DNA of 50,865 bases, taken from NCBI RefSeq assembly GCF_003475325.1, contig NZ_QRQC01000018.1:1-50865 (forward strand). Reading direction: 5' to 3'. This DNA comes from Collinsella sp. AF33-16. GTDB lineage: Bacteria; Actinomycetota; Coriobacteriia; Coriobacteriales; Coriobacteriaceae. The notes beneath the pieces were generated by a model. The model searched no databases, was not told where the DNA came from, and saw only the letters and a program-made list of their open reading frames with translations. Of the stretch, positions 1-9,101 are shown one piece after another. Both the position numbers and the translations under genes were made by a program. Numbering within the stretch: the first letter of the stretch is position 1; every line of letters begins with the position of its first letter.

Positions 1-2
1 TT

Positions 3-50
3 GACCTTCTGGTCATGCCGCCGAAGTTGAAAGGCAGATTGCCGCGCTGG
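3..50. repeat. Partial copy of a hairpin repeat cut by the window edge
   Basis: This stretch resembles the inner loop and right arm of the hairpin element at 12118-12205: GACC, a short loop, GGTCATGCC, then CGAA and TTGAAAGGC in the same order and spacing. The left arm would lie outside the window. As with the other copy, it sits just downstream of the stop codon of a minus-strand gene. Seen by eye only. Confidence 0.45.
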
Positions 51-70
51 CGGGTTTGCAGCGTCGACCG

Positions 71-98
71 GTTACGCGGTTTGGTAAAACCGCGTAAC
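71..98 (-). terminator. Perfect inverted repeat at the tyrS stop codon
   Basis: GTTACGCGGTTT (71-82) pairs perfectly with AAACCGCGTAAC (87-98) across a 4-nt loop, and the right arm runs into the tyrS stop. No T-run follows on the minus strand, so this may be a 3'-end-stabilising hairpin rather than an intrinsic terminator. Confidence 0.4.
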
Positions 99-1309
99 TA
101 AATAAGCTTGAAGCCCTTGCGCTTGCCCACGGAGAGGGTGTCGCCCAGCTTGAGCGCGCTGGGGTCGATGTTGTAGCTCTTGGGAGCCACGGCCTCGCCA
201 TTAATCTTGACGCCGCCGCCGTCGATATCGCGACGGGCCTGGCCGGCGCTGGCCGAAAGTCCCAGATCCTTGAGCAGGCCGGCGAGGTAGATCTGACCCT
301 CGTCGTTGACGGTCAGCTCGACATGCTTCTCGGGGAAGTCGGCGAGCTGGCCTTCCTTGAACACGCGGTCGAACTCGGCCTGAGCCTCGTCGCCGGCACC
401 GGCGCCGTGGTAGGTGTCGCACAGGTCGCGGCCCAGGGCACGCTTGAGCTCATAGGGGTCGGCAGAGCCATCGGCCAAAGCGGCGTCGATCTTGTCGACC
501 TCGGCCGGGGTGAGCGAGCTGGCCAGACGATAGTACTTGCCGATCATCTCGTCGGGGATGGACATGGTCTTGCCGAACATATCCTTGGGGGCGTCGGTCA
601 GGCCGATGTAGTTGCCATAGGACTTGGACATCTTACGAACGCCATCGGTGCCCTCGAGCAGCGGCATGGTGAGCGCGATCTGGGGCTCCATGCCCATCTT
701 CTCCATGAGCTCGCGGCCGGCGAGCAGGTTGAAGAGCTGATCGGTGCCACCCATCTCCACGTCGGCCTTGATCTGCACAGAGTCGAAGGCCTGCATCACG
801 GGATACAGGAACTCATGCAGGGCGATCGGCGTCTGAGACTGGTAGCGCTTGGTAAAGTCGTCGCGCTCAAGGATGCGGGCAACGGTGAACTTGGAGCACA
901 CCTGCAGCAGACCGGCCAGATCCATCGACAGAATCCAGTCACCGTTGTGCACGATGGTGGTCTTCTCGGGGTCCAGGATCTTCATGGCCTGGCTCACGTA
1001 GGTCTCGGCATTGGCCTCGATCTGCTCCTGCGAAAGCTGCGGGCGGGTGGAGTTCTTGCCCGAGGGGTCGCCGATCAGCGCGGTGCCGTTGCCGATGATA
1101 AGGGTGACGTTGTGGCCCAGGTCCTGGAACTGGCGCATCTTGCGCAGCGGCACGGCATGGCCCAGGTGCAGGTCGGGGCTGGTGGGGTCGACGCCGAGCT
1201 TGATGTTGAGGGGCTCGCCCTTCTCAAGCTTCTTACGAAGGTCGGCCTCGGGGACGATCTTCGCAGCGCCCGAGGTGATGATACGCATTTGCTCGTCAAC
1301 AGACAGCAT
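98..1309 (-). CDS. tyrS: Tyrosyl-tRNA synthetase
   Basis: Class I aminoacyl-tRNA synthetase that charges tRNA-Tyr. The 403-aa product carries the HIGH-type motif HLGH at residues 48-51 and a KMSKS loop at 226-230 (KMSKSYGN). It therefore belongs to the KMSKS-bearing TyrRS subgroup, not the E. coli TyrS type with KFGKT. The C-terminus (SASAGQARRDIDGGGVKING) is an S4-like RNA-binding domain. The reading frame is open for 32 codons further upstream, but the ATG at 1309 is preceded by AAAGGAGG at ideal spacing and gives the family's normal N-terminus. The gene follows the U32-family gene on the same strand, 96 nt downstream. Confidence 0.97.
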   Translation of the reverse strand: MLSVDEQMRIITSGAAKIVPEADLRKKLEKGEPLNIKLGVDPTSPDLHLGHAVPLRKMRQFQDLGHNVTLIIGNGTALIGDPSGKNSTRPQLSQEQIEANAETYVSQAMKILDPEKTTIVHNGDWILSMDLAGLLQVCSKFTVARILERDDFTKRYQSQTPIALHEFLYPVMQAFDSVQIKADVEMGGTDQLFNLLAGRELMEKMGMEPQIALTMPLLEGTDGVRKMSKSYGNYIGLTDAPKDMFGKTMSIPDEMIGKYYRLASSLTPAEVDKIDAALADGSADPYELKRALGRDLCDTYHGAGAGDEAQAEFDRVFKEGQLADFPEKHVELTVNDEGQIYLAGLLKDLGLSASAGQARRDIDGGGVKINGEAVAPKSYNIDPSALKLGDTLSVGKRKGFKLI

Positions 1310-1405
1310 TGGGTATCCTCCTTTTGCTATAGCACCCTCACCGGATACGGCGGTGCTGGAAGTCCATAAACTCTCATATGATAACAAACTGACGCGACGC
1401 GGCAC

Positions 1406-3364
1406 CTACGACAGGAAAATCCTCGTCCTGCCGCACGCGTCAACGGCGACCGGCAGACGTGTACCGTCACGCTCGACCAGATAGCGTACCCGCCGACGAC
1501 GCAAGCAGTCGCGGCAACGGACCTGTCCCGTCGCATCGGTAGCGCAGACGCCCTCGGCGGTCAGCAGGCAGTGCTCGCACACCATAAGCTCGGGACGATC
1601 GGCGTCGACCGGACCCCAGACGCCGGGTTCAGCAGCCAGTTCGGCAATACGCTCCGCATCATTGCCGAGCAACTCGGCCGGCAAGTACACCCGCCCCGCA
1701 CCGAGTTCGCGCAGCCAGGCAAGCGTGGCCCGATTCGCGCAGAACACCGGCGCCGCCACGTCAAACGTCACGCCCAGCTCGCGAGCGATCACCACCTGTC
1801 CTAGGTTGCGGCAGACGACGCGCCCGGCACGCTGTGTCAGTGAGCGGGTCCGGTCAGCGTCACCCGTGCGGCACACCTCGTCAAGCACCACAGCGGCGTC
1901 GGACAAATCGAGTTCTCCGCGCGGGTCGGCATCCATCAGCTGCCAAGCAAAAACCATGCGAGCGGGAGCCGTGCACTCCACCAACTCCGTCGACGCACCG
2001 CCATCCACCGCAACGTCCTCAAAGGGCAGTACCTCAACGGCACGTGCAACGGGCGCAATCGCATCTGCCTCGGCCCGCATGCGCTCCAACACCGTTGCCG
2101 TTTGCCCCAGCACGCCGGCACTGCGAATCAGGTACACCTCGCAGCCCGCGTCCACCTTACGCTTGCAATGCACGACGACGCGCTTCCCCGCTGCGGCATC
2201 CACCGGGCAGGGCACCTGCGGCCAGCGCTTGGGCACATCGGGACGCGCGTCGGCACCCGGATAGAACCGAATCTCGAGCGTGTCACCCGCCGCCACGGCG
2301 GCATCGAGCTCGACGGTCACTTCCTCGTGGCCAACGGCCACCAGGCGTCCCACGCGCACACCTTGGTTGATCGCACGCTCAAAGCTCATAAGCTCGGCGC
2401 CCGAACGCCCCCGCAGATACGCGTCGGTAAACCCGCGGTTGAACGACCGGCCCAGCTCGCGTTCAAGCTCTTCCACGGCACCGGGGTCCCACGCGCCGTC
2501 GCACAGCATATCGAGCGCCCGGCGCCACACCCGCACCACGTTAAAGACGTAGTCGGGATTCTTCATGCGCCCCTCGATCTTGAGCGACGCCACGCCGGCA
2601 TCTACAAGCTCGGGCAGATGCGCAATACCCAGATAGTCGCGCGGGCACAGCAGGCGATCTCCCTCGACGGCGACAACGCTCTGTCCCGCCTCGTCCACCA
2701 GGTCGTACGCCAGACGGCACGGCTGTGTGCATTCCCCGCGCATCGCCGAGCGCCCGCGTCTCAGGGCTGAGAACTCACAAGCACCCGAGTAGCCAATGCA
2801 GATGGCCCCGTGGCAGAACACCTCGATAGGCACGCCCGTACCGCACAAGGAGGCAATCTCGTCGACCGTCAGCTCGCGTGCCGTCGTCACGCGTTCGACC
2901 CCCAGCTCATCGGCGGCAAGCCGCACGGCGCCTTCGCTATGAGCGCCCGCCTGCGTGGACAGGTGAATCTCGACCCCGGGAATCGCCGCGCGCAGCGCGC
3001 AGGCCAACCCGGCATCGGCGACAATCAGAGCATCGGCGCCCAGCTCTAGTGCATGAGCTCCCAACGCCACCGCGTCGGACAACTCGTCGTCAAATACGAA
3101 CACGTTGAGCGTTACGTACACACGCACGCCATGGGCATGCGCCACGGCGCAGCCGCGTGCAAACTCGTCGTCGGTAAAACCGTGCGCACTCACACGGGCG
3201 TTAAAGCCGCCCAACCCCGCATAGATGGCATCGGCACCCGCGGCGATGGCCGCAAGCATCTGGTCGAGCCCGCCCGCCGGCGCCAGCAGCTCGGGCAGCG
3301 CCGCACCGGCAGCATCCAATCCAGTCTCGTATTGTCCGCTCGGCCCCATCGTCCGAATCGCCAT
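1406..3364 (-). CDS. U32 family protein (RlhA/YdcP-like RNA hydroxylation factor)
   Basis: The 652-aa protein is a member of the U32 'collagenase-like peptidase' family. The N-terminal part (LPELLAPAGGLDQMLAAIAAG, then KIEGRMKNPDYV) is the TIM-barrel domain, and a Cys-rich U32 signature (EVFCHGAICIGYSGACEF) begins near residue 181. Family members RlhA and TrhP are known to be needed for hydroxylation of rRNA or tRNA bases. The length is close to E. coli RlhA (about 650 aa) and well above TrhP. The C-terminus has two CxxC pairs (CEHC, CRDC) that could bind metal. The ATG at 3364 has AAGGAG 8 nt upstream and is preferred over a start 9 codons earlier. It is divergent from the penicillin-binding protein gene. 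The exact RNA target is not established here. Confidence 0.85.
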   Translation of the reverse strand: MAIRTMGPSGQYETGLDAAGAALPELLAPAGGLDQMLAAIAAGADAIYAGLGGFNARVSAHGFTDDEFARGCAVAHAHGVRVYVTLNVFVFDDELSDAVALGAHALELGADALIVADAGLACALRAAIPGVEIHLSTQAGAHSEGAVRLAADELGVERVTTARELTVDEIASLCGTGVPIEVFCHGAICIGYSGACEFSALRRGRSAMRGECTQPCRLAYDLVDEAGQSVVAVEGDRLLCPRDYLGIAHLPELVDAGVASLKIEGRMKNPDYVFNVVRVWRRALDMLCDGAWDPGAVEELERELGRSFNRGFTDAYLRGRSGAELMSFERAINQGVRVGRLVAVGHEEVTVELDAAVAAGDTLEIRFYPGADARPDVPKRWPQVPCPVDAAAGKRVVVHCKRKVDAGCEVYLIRSAGVLGQTATVLERMRAEADAIAPVARAVEVLPFEDVAVDGGASTELVECTAPARMVFAWQLMDADPRGELDLSDAAVVLDEVCRTGDADRTRSLTQRAGRVVCRNLGQVVIARELGVTFDVAAPVFCANRATLAWLRELGAGRVYLPAELLGNDAERIAELAAEPGVWGPVDADRPELMVCEHCLLTAEGVCATDATGQVRCRDCLRRRRVRYLVERDGTRLPVAVDACGRTRIFLS

Positions 3365-3526
3365 CGACAAACTCCTTACCAAGGTATGCATTCACTCTGA
3401 AAAATGCCGTCTTCCAGCATACACGAGGCCTCGCGCGCCCCGTTTGGTTTATCGTGTAATAACTTATGTCCATCCTGCCCCGACGGCACATCCACCGTCC
3501 GGCACGACATACCTGGAGGTCAATAT

Positions 3527-5731
3527 ATGGGTCCTCGCCAACGACAGGGACGCAGCCGTTCAAAGACGCATGCTCTGCCCATAATCCTGCTCTCGTTTTT
3601 GGGCTTTTTGCTTATCGCGGGCGTGGCATTTGGCATCGGCATGGTCGGCAACGTCAACCGCTGGCTGTCCGATCTGCCCGACTACACCGACGCCAACGCG
3701 TATCTGGTGAGCGAGCCCACCGAGATCGTCGACTGCAACGGCAACAAGATTGCGAGCTTCTACACGCAAAACCGCAAGTCTATCACCAAGGACGAGGTCT
3801 CCCCCTACGTGCTGCAGGGCACCGTTGACGTCGAGGACGAGCGCTTCTACGAGCACGGCGGTATCGACCTGTGGGGTATCGCGCGCGCTGCGGTGGCAAC
3901 CCTCGGCGGCGGTCACGAAGGCGCCTCGACTATCACCCAGCAGCTGGTGCGCAACACCATCCTGCAGGAGGAGCAGTTCGACTCGACCATCGAGCGTAAG
4001 GTGCGCGAGGCTTACATCGCCGTCAAGATGGAGGATATGTACTCCAAAGACGAGATCCTCATGATGTACCTCAACACCATCTATTACGGCCACGGCGCCT
4101 ACGGTATCGAGGCCGCCGCCGAGACCTACCTATCCAAGAGCGCCGCCGACCTCACCCTGAGCGAAGCCGCGCTGTTGATCGGCCTTCCCAACTCGCCCTC
4201 GCAGTACGACCCCACGGTCAACCCCGACCTGGCGCTGTCCCGTCGCAACAAGGTCCTCGACAACATGTTGCGCCTGGGCCACATCACGCAGGAGGAGCAC
4301 GATGCCGCACAGGCCGAGCCCATCACCCTCAACGTGACCGAGATTTCGGGCAGCGGCGTCGACGTATACTCGCAGCCCTACTTTGTCGCCTATGTTAAGC
4401 AGCTGCTGGAGCAGGAGTTCTCGACCGACGTGCTCTTTAAGGGCGGTCTGACCGTCAAGACCACCATCGATCCCACGATGCAGCAGGTGGCAGAGAATGC
4501 CGTTCGCGAGCAGCTCGACACGCTCTCGCTCGACGGCCTGGACATGGGCATGGTCGTCGTCGACCCCAAGACCGGCTACATCAAGTGCATGGTGGGCGGC
4601 TACGACTACAACGCCGACGAGAACCACGTAAACCATGCCACGGCCAAGCGTCCCGTCGGCTCCACCTTTAAGGCCTTTACGCTGGCAACTGCCATCCAAA
4701 ACGGCATGAACCCCAACGTCACCCTCAACTGCAACTCGCCGCTCAAGGCCAAGGGCACCACGACCGAGGTCCAAAACTACGCCAACCATAGCTATGGCAA
4801 CATCACGCTTAAGCAGGCGACGGCATACTCCTCCAACACCGGCTACATCCAGGTGGCGGAAGCCGTCGGCAACAGCAAGATCATCTCGCTCGTCAAAAAG
4901 CTCGGCATCGATCCCGCCAAGGACAACATCGAGGACGTTCCCGTCATGACGCTCGGCACCGGCTCGATCTCGCCGCTCGAGATGGCCGCCGCCTACGCAA
5001 CGTTTGCCAATGGCGGCTACTATCGCCAGCCGATCGCCATCACCGAGATTGACTCTCGTACCGGCTCGGTGCTGTACCAGCACACTGACAATCCCTCACA
5101 GGTGCTTACCGAGGGCGAGGCCGCCGCGGTCACCGATGTTCTGTCCGGCGTCATGCAGGGCGGCGGTACGGGCGCTGCCGGTGCCCTAAGCGTCAACCAG
5201 CCCTATGCCGGCAAGACGGGCACCACCGACAACACCACCAACCTGTGGTTCTGCGGCTATACCCCGCAGCTGGCGTGCGCCCTGTGGACCGGCTATTCCG
5301 CGGGCGAGATCCCCATCCAAAAGTACGGCACGGACCTGCTGGGCGACAGCACCAACCTGCCTGTCTTTAAGCGGTTTATGAACACCGTTCTGACCGGTAC
5401 CGAGCGCGAGGAGTTTGCGACCGGAACGGCGCCCACCTACAAGAACAACAGCGTCTGGAAGTTCTACGGCACCAACAACACCAAGAAGTCGGAGAACGAC
5501 GACAAGGACAAGGACGAAGAGGAAGAGGAAACCACCACAACGACTACCACGACGACCACGACCACCGAGACCACGGGCGGCGACACCACCGGCGGCACCG
5601 GTACGACCGGTGGCTCGACGGGTGGCTCCACTGGTGGTTCGACCGGCGGCGATGGCGGCACGCCTACGCCTACGCCTACGCCTACGCCCACTCCCGACCC
5701 CTCGCCCACGCCTGACGATACGGTCGGCTAA
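3527..5731 (+). CDS. Class A penicillin-binding protein (bifunctional transglycosylase/transpeptidase)
   Basis: Builds and cross-links peptidoglycan at the outer face of the membrane. The 734-aa product has one membrane anchor (about residues 18-40) and a GT51 glycosyltransferase domain with EDERFYEHGG (103-112, catalytic Glu103) and GASTITQQL (132-140). The transpeptidase domain has the nucleophile motif STFK (379-382), SSN (435-437) and KTGT (563-566), so all three catalytic motifs are intact. After about residue 650 it ends in a low-complexity tail: acidic, then a Thr run, Gly/Ser/Thr repeats and a Thr-Pro ladder, probably a flexible wall-spanning segment. The ATG at 3527 follows TGGAGG; the in-frame ATG 41 codons upstream has no ribosome site. 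A strong terminator follows. Confidence 0.95.
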   Translation: MGPRQRQGRSRSKTHALPIILLSFLGFLLIAGVAFGIGMVGNVNRWLSDLPDYTDANAYLVSEPTEIVDCNGNKIASFYTQNRKSITKDEVSPYVLQGTVDVEDERFYEHGGIDLWGIARAAVATLGGGHEGASTITQQLVRNTILQEEQFDSTIERKVREAYIAVKMEDMYSKDEILMMYLNTIYYGHGAYGIEAAAETYLSKSAADLTLSEAALLIGLPNSPSQYDPTVNPDLALSRRNKVLDNMLRLGHITQEEHDAAQAEPITLNVTEISGSGVDVYSQPYFVAYVKQLLEQEFSTDVLFKGGLTVKTTIDPTMQQVAENAVREQLDTLSLDGLDMGMVVVDPKTGYIKCMVGGYDYNADENHVNHATAKRPVGSTFKAFTLATAIQNGMNPNVTLNCNSPLKAKGTTTEVQNYANHSYGNITLKQATAYSSNTGYIQVAEAVGNSKIISLVKKLGIDPAKDNIEDVPVMTLGTGSISPLEMAAAYATFANGGYYRQPIAITEIDSRTGSVLYQHTDNPSQVLTEGEAAAVTDVLSGVMQGGGTGAAGALSVNQPYAGKTGTTDNTTNLWFCGYTPQLACALWTGYSAGEIPIQKYGTDLLGDSTNLPVFKRFMNTVLTGTEREEFATGTAPTYKNNSVWKFYGTNNTKKSENDDKDKDEEEEETTTTTTTTTTTTETTGGDTTGGTGTTGGSTGGSTGGSTGGDGGTPTPTPTPTPTPDPSPTPDDTVG

Positions 5732-5753
5732 GAAGTACGCGACTAAAGCCAAC

Positions 5754-5797
5754 AAGGCCCCGAGCAGCTTATTGAACTGCTCGGGGCCTTTTAGTTT
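5754..5797 (+). terminator. Rho-independent terminator after the penicillin-binding protein gene
   Basis: A 14-bp stem, AAGGCCCCGAGCAG with CTGCTCGGGGCCTT, encloses a 9-nt loop and is followed by a TTTTAGTTT tail. It lies 23 nt past the stop at 5731 and may also act against read-through from the opposite strand. Confidence 0.9.
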
Positions 5798-5915
5798 GAA
5801 GCGACCTGGTGGGCGGTCTTTATACCGGCAAACAAAAAGGGGTACCGACCAACGTCGATGCCCCTTACAAGCCACTATGTCAGCGCACACAATGCCGAGC
5901 GCACGACCCGCACAC

Positions 5916-6353
5916 CTACTTGCGAGAATTGCTCAACTTATTGATCAGCGCCTCGAGACGCTCGCCGTCCTCGGCCGTCTGGGCAATAACCAAAATCGTA
6001 TCGTTGCCGGCAAGCGAGCCAAGCACATCGGGTAACTCTGCCGCATCAACGGCGGCGGCGATGCCGGAAGCCGTGCCAGGCTGAGCCTTGATCATAACCA
6101 GATTATCAGTACGCAGAACGCCCGTTACGAGCTCGGAAACCATACGCTGCAGGTGCAGGTCCTCTGCCAGAACATAGATGCCCTCAGGGAGCTTACGCAG
6201 CCCCATATCGGCAATATCGCGAGAGACAGTCGCCTGCGTGCAATCAAAGCCCATAGCACGGAGCTCATCGACCAGCACGCGCTGCGTGCGGACATCCTTA
6301 TTGCGCACAATATCTCTAATGGCATCCTGGCGCCCATTGCGTTTTTTAGCCAT
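5916..6353 (-). CDS. argR: Arginine repressor
   Basis: Hexameric transcription regulator that binds ARG boxes when arginine is bound. The 145-aa product has an N-terminal winged helix-turn-helix (CTQATVSRDIADMGLRKL) and a C-terminal arginine-binding/oligomerisation domain (GTASGIAAAVDAAELPDVLGSLAGNDTI). The ATG at 6353 follows a GGAGAGAGGG purine stretch; an in-frame ATG 11 codons upstream is less likely. No arginine biosynthesis genes are in the window, so its targets lie elsewhere. A perfect palindrome sits 34 nt upstream of the start and could be an operator. Confidence 0.93.
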   Translation of the reverse strand: MAKKRNGRQDAIRDIVRNKDVRTQRVLVDELRAMGFDCTQATVSRDIADMGLRKLPEGIYVLAEDLHLQRMVSELVTGVLRTDNLVMIKAQPGTASGIAAAVDAAELPDVLGSLAGNDTILVIAQTAEDGERLEALINKLSNSRK

Positions 6354-6386
6354 ACAAACCCTCTCTCCAAAAGATGGCGGAGACAA

Positions 6387-6401
6387 TCAATCAGTGATTG
6401 A
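6387..6401. promoter_or_regulatory. Candidate operator upstream of argR
   Basis: TCAATCA-G-TGATTGA is a perfect 7+1+7 palindrome in the argR leader. It resembles the AT-rich arms of ARG boxes only loosely. Autoregulation by ArgR is an inference. Confidence 0.3.
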
Positions 6402-6485
6402 ATAGTTTAACGCTATTTGAAGGCTTTTGTGTATAAGAACGCATTTCGAAACAATTCTATGCAAGTTTGTTTCGTAATGAGCCGT

Positions 6486-7526
6486 TTAGGCGGTTTTTGC
6501 GCCCGTCCGGTTAAGAAAAGCTGCCAGATGCGTACACATCACGCAGCGCGCGGGCTTGGCGCTGGCGATCGGCCCAAACAACAGACCGAGTCCCCGATGG
6601 TTATCCTTGAGCGCGGCGACCATCTGACGGGTTCGAGGCGCCTCGAGCATATCACGCATGCGGGTGGAACGCTCGATTGACGACACCCCATGCGGGCTCA
6701 GACACAAATTCTCGATGCAGGCGACCAGTCCGGCAAAGTAGAACTTTTGGCTTGCCAGCTTGAGCCGACCACCGCTATCTGCTTCCGAGAGTGAGTCCGC
6801 AAGCTCGTCGAGCGCTCGAGTGTCATCGGATATCCTGGCATACATGGTGGGATCAAAGGCATCTGTAAGCTTAGGTGCCGCCGCGTGGAAACAAGCGTCG
6901 CCGCAGCCGGACACGAATCGTGCCTGCGAGAGCGCATAAGCCATAAACTCAACCGTACGGTACGCCTTGCCGCGCGACAGGCATGCCTCAAACAGCGGAC
7001 GGCTATACATCACGCCAGAGGTCTGAGCGACTAGGCCGCCCAAAATCAACTGGGGCAGCCCAGTCACCATAGAAGACTCGTCTTCTATGGCAATAGAGGC
7101 AGCATCCAAGACGCGCGAATGACGCTCGCGATGCGCATCGTATCGATCGAGCGACACCGAGGGGAGCACAATGTCTGCCGCAGTATCGCACGCGATATCG
7201 ACCATCTTGGAAAGGGCCTGCGGAGCAAACCACTCATCGGCGTTCATGGCGATGATTTGAGAGCCGCGCGAGGCATCAAAACCGGCACGAAGACAAGCGC
7301 CGCGCTTCGCGTCCTCGACGTCAATCAAATCAATATGGATGTCCCTGTCGGCAGCAACTTGAAGCGAATGGCGCACACCGGGCGCAGCATCGCGGCAGAC
7401 AACGACAATCTGCAAATCGTAGAGGTCTTGGTTCTGGATACTCTCGAGCGCACGCATCGCATAGCTGGGCGAACCTTCTACCACAAGGATCACCGAAAGT
7501 CGCGGATGCGAACCACGTCGAACCAA
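6486..7526 (-). CDS. GT-A fold (family 2-like) glycosyltransferase
   Basis: A 346-aa protein beginning with the nucleotide-binding strand typical of family 2 glycosyltransferases (LSVILVVEGSPSYAMRALESI), followed by a region (DASRGSQIIAMNADEWFAP) where the usual DxD motif reads NADEW. The acceptor and donor cannot be told from sequence, and the C-terminal half has no feature I recognise. The start is a TTG at 7526, supported by GAGAGGA about 8 nt upstream. No membrane segment is apparent. It lies between argR and truA with no obvious operon partner; cell-surface glycan work is a guess. Confidence 0.7.
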   Translation of the reverse strand: MVRRGSHPRLSVILVVEGSPSYAMRALESIQNQDLYDLQIVVVCRDAAPGVRHSLQVAADRDIHIDLIDVEDAKRGACLRAGFDASRGSQIIAMNADEWFAPQALSKMVDIACDTAADIVLPSVSLDRYDAHRERHSRVLDAASIAIEDESSMVTGLPQLILGGLVAQTSGVMYSRPLFEACLSRGKAYRTVEFMAYALSQARFVSGCGDACFHAAAPKLTDAFDPTMYARISDDTRALDELADSLSEADSGGRLKLASQKFYFAGLVACIENLCLSPHGVSSIERSTRMRDMLEAPRTRQMVAALKDNHRGLGLLFGPIASAKPARCVMCTHLAAFLNRTGAKTA

Positions 7527-7687
7527 ATTATCCGTCCTCTCGACAGCAATGAATCAAACCGTGGTTCATGGTACACCCCGGCAATAAAAGCAATGAGACA
7601 CCGGTTGCATTGCACGCCAAGAACAGATGTTGCACACGCGCAGCCCACAGATGACAGGTGTCGACGCACGACACGTCGAGCCCTCCC

Positions 7688-8512
7688 CTAGTCGAGCACG
7701 ACAAGCTCGGCGGGATCGTAATCCACGCCCATAAACGCAAGGCCGCAGGCAGGAGCCGTGGGGCCCGCAGCGGTACGGTCGCAAGCATCGATAACCTCGC
7801 GCATCCACTCGGGTTCACGGCGATGCATGCCAATCTCGACAAGCGTGCCCACGATCGTACGGACCATCGAATGCAGAAACGCATTGCCCTCGATGGTAAA
7901 CGTCAGGATGTCCTCGCCAAACGCAACCTCATGGCCAAATTCGGCACGCATCACGCAGCGATGCGTGGGTTTGCCAACGGCCGAGGCAACCTTGCAAAAG
8001 CTTTTAAAGTCCTGCTCGCCCAGCAGCGCGGGGCAGGCAGAAGACATAGCCTCAACATCCAAGGGATAGCGATGCCACCACACGGCACCGCGGGACAGCA
8101 CGGGGCGCGCATCGCGATCGGCAATACGGTATGTATACGTACGGGAATGCGCGTCAAAGCGTGCAGAAAAGCCTTTACGGGCCCTGTAGACCTCGTTTAT
8201 GGCGATATCTTTGGGCAGCAGGGCATCCATGGCCCGCAGCCACCTACGGCGCGTCAGAGCGAGCTCAGCGTCCGTAACGGGCACGCTGATGTACTGAGCC
8301 ACGGCATGCACGCCGGCATCGGTACGCCCCGCGCACGTCAGATCGATCGGGCGGCGAAGCAGCGTCTCGATGGCTCGACGTAGCTCACCAGCAACCGTCG
8401 TCTGTCCCGGCTGCTCGGCAAATCCGCTATACGACGAGCCATCATAGGCCACACGAAATACGAGTGTGGCGTCAAGCTCGGAAATCGAATTGAAATCAGA
8501 CGGCGCAGTCAT
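7688..8512 (-). CDS. truA: tRNA pseudouridine(38-40) synthase
   Basis: Converts uridines 38-40 in the tRNA anticodon arm to pseudouridine. The 274-aa product contains the catalytic motif AGRTDAGVHA with the nucleophilic Asp at residue 65, and the later family blocks FDAHSRTYTYRI and GNAFLHSMVRTIVG. The ATG at 8512 has GGGAG about 7 nt upstream and is better than an in-frame TTG five codons earlier. It follows rplQ, as in many bacteria, but a terminator at 8548-8577 separates the two, so it probably has its own promoter or depends on read-through. Confidence 0.95.
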   Translation of the reverse strand: MTAPSDFNSISELDATLVFRVAYDGSSYSGFAEQPGQTTVAGELRRAIETLLRRPIDLTCAGRTDAGVHAVAQYISVPVTDAELALTRRRWLRAMDALLPKDIAINEVYRARKGFSARFDAHSRTYTYRIADRDARPVLSRGAVWWHRYPLDVEAMSSACPALLGEQDFKSFCKVASAVGKPTHRCVMRAEFGHEVAFGEDILTFTIEGNAFLHSMVRTIVGTLVEIGMHRREPEWMREVIDACDRTAAGPTAPACGLAFMGVDYDPAELVVLD

Positions 8513-8547
8513 GGGCGCTCCCAACAAACAAGCAACGGTATCGCGAC

Positions 8548-8577
8548 AAAAAAGAGGGGTACGCGAACGTACCCCTC
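8548..8577 (-). terminator. Terminator of the ribosomal protein/rpoA operon
   Basis: GAGGGGTACG and CGTACCCCTC form a perfect 10-bp stem around a tetraloop. On the minus strand it is followed by six Ts. It lies 26 nt past the rplQ stop. Confidence 0.9.
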
Positions 8578-8603
8578 GAATATAGCCTATGCAGACGGAA
8601 AGT

Positions 8604-9071
8604 CTACTCAGCGGTCTCCTCAGCAGGAGCTTCCTCGACGGCCTCGACCTTCTTGGGAGCAGCGGCCTTCTTGGGGGCCGGAGCAGCCTTCTTGGCCTTA
8701 GGCGTGCAAGGCTCGGTGACGAGCTCCATGATAACGATGGGAGCGTTGTCGCCCTTGCGGTTGCCGAGCTTCATGATGCGGGTGTAACCGCCGTTGCGGT
8801 CCTGCCACATGCCCTGGGCAGCCTTGTCGAAGATCTCGGCAACGAGCTGCTTATCGCCGAGCTTGGCGATAGCCAGACGACGAGAGTGCAGGTCGCCTTT
8901 CTTGGCCCAAGTGATGATCGGGTCGACGACCGAACGCAGCGCCTTAGCGCGGGTCTCGGTGGTCTTGATGCGGTCGTTCTCGAAGAGGGCCTTAGCAAGG
9001 CTCTTCTTCATGGCCTTGGTGTGGCTCGCATCGGTGCCGAGCTTCAGGCCCTTCTTAACGTTGTGACGCAT
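8604..9071 (-). CDS. rplQ: 50S ribosomal protein L17
   Basis: Structural protein of the large subunit near the exit tunnel. The 155-aa product begins with the conserved MRHNVKKGLKLGTDASHTKAM block and ends in a long Lys/Ala/Glu-rich extension, common in actinobacterial L17 and absent from the shorter E. coli form. It is the last gene of the alpha operon, 30 nt after rpoA, and is followed by a strong terminator. Confidence 0.97.
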   Translation of the reverse strand: MRHNVKKGLKLGTDASHTKAMKKSLAKALFENDRIKTTETRAKALRSVVDPIITWAKKGDLHSRRLAIAKLGDKQLVAEIFDKAAQGMWQDRNGGYTRIMKLGNRKGDNAPIVIMELVTEPCTPKAKKAAPAPKKAAAPKKVEAVEEAPAEETAE

Positions 9072-9101
9072 GGTCTAGTTTCTCCTCAAATATGCGAAGC
9101 A

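Noticed and set aside
323..1369. Long open frame opposite tyrS
   Set aside because: It is the antisense frame of a highly conserved gene; high GC keeps such shadows open. No ribosome site or family motif.
1310..1405. T-box or other riboswitch in front of tyrS
   Set aside because: The gap is under 100 nt and lacks a T-box sequence or antiterminator; only a small AGCACC/GGTGCT stem is visible.
7527..7687. RNA gene or small protein between the glycosyltransferase and truA
   Set aside because: No tRNA fold, no supported start and only a weak GTGTCG/CGACAC stem.
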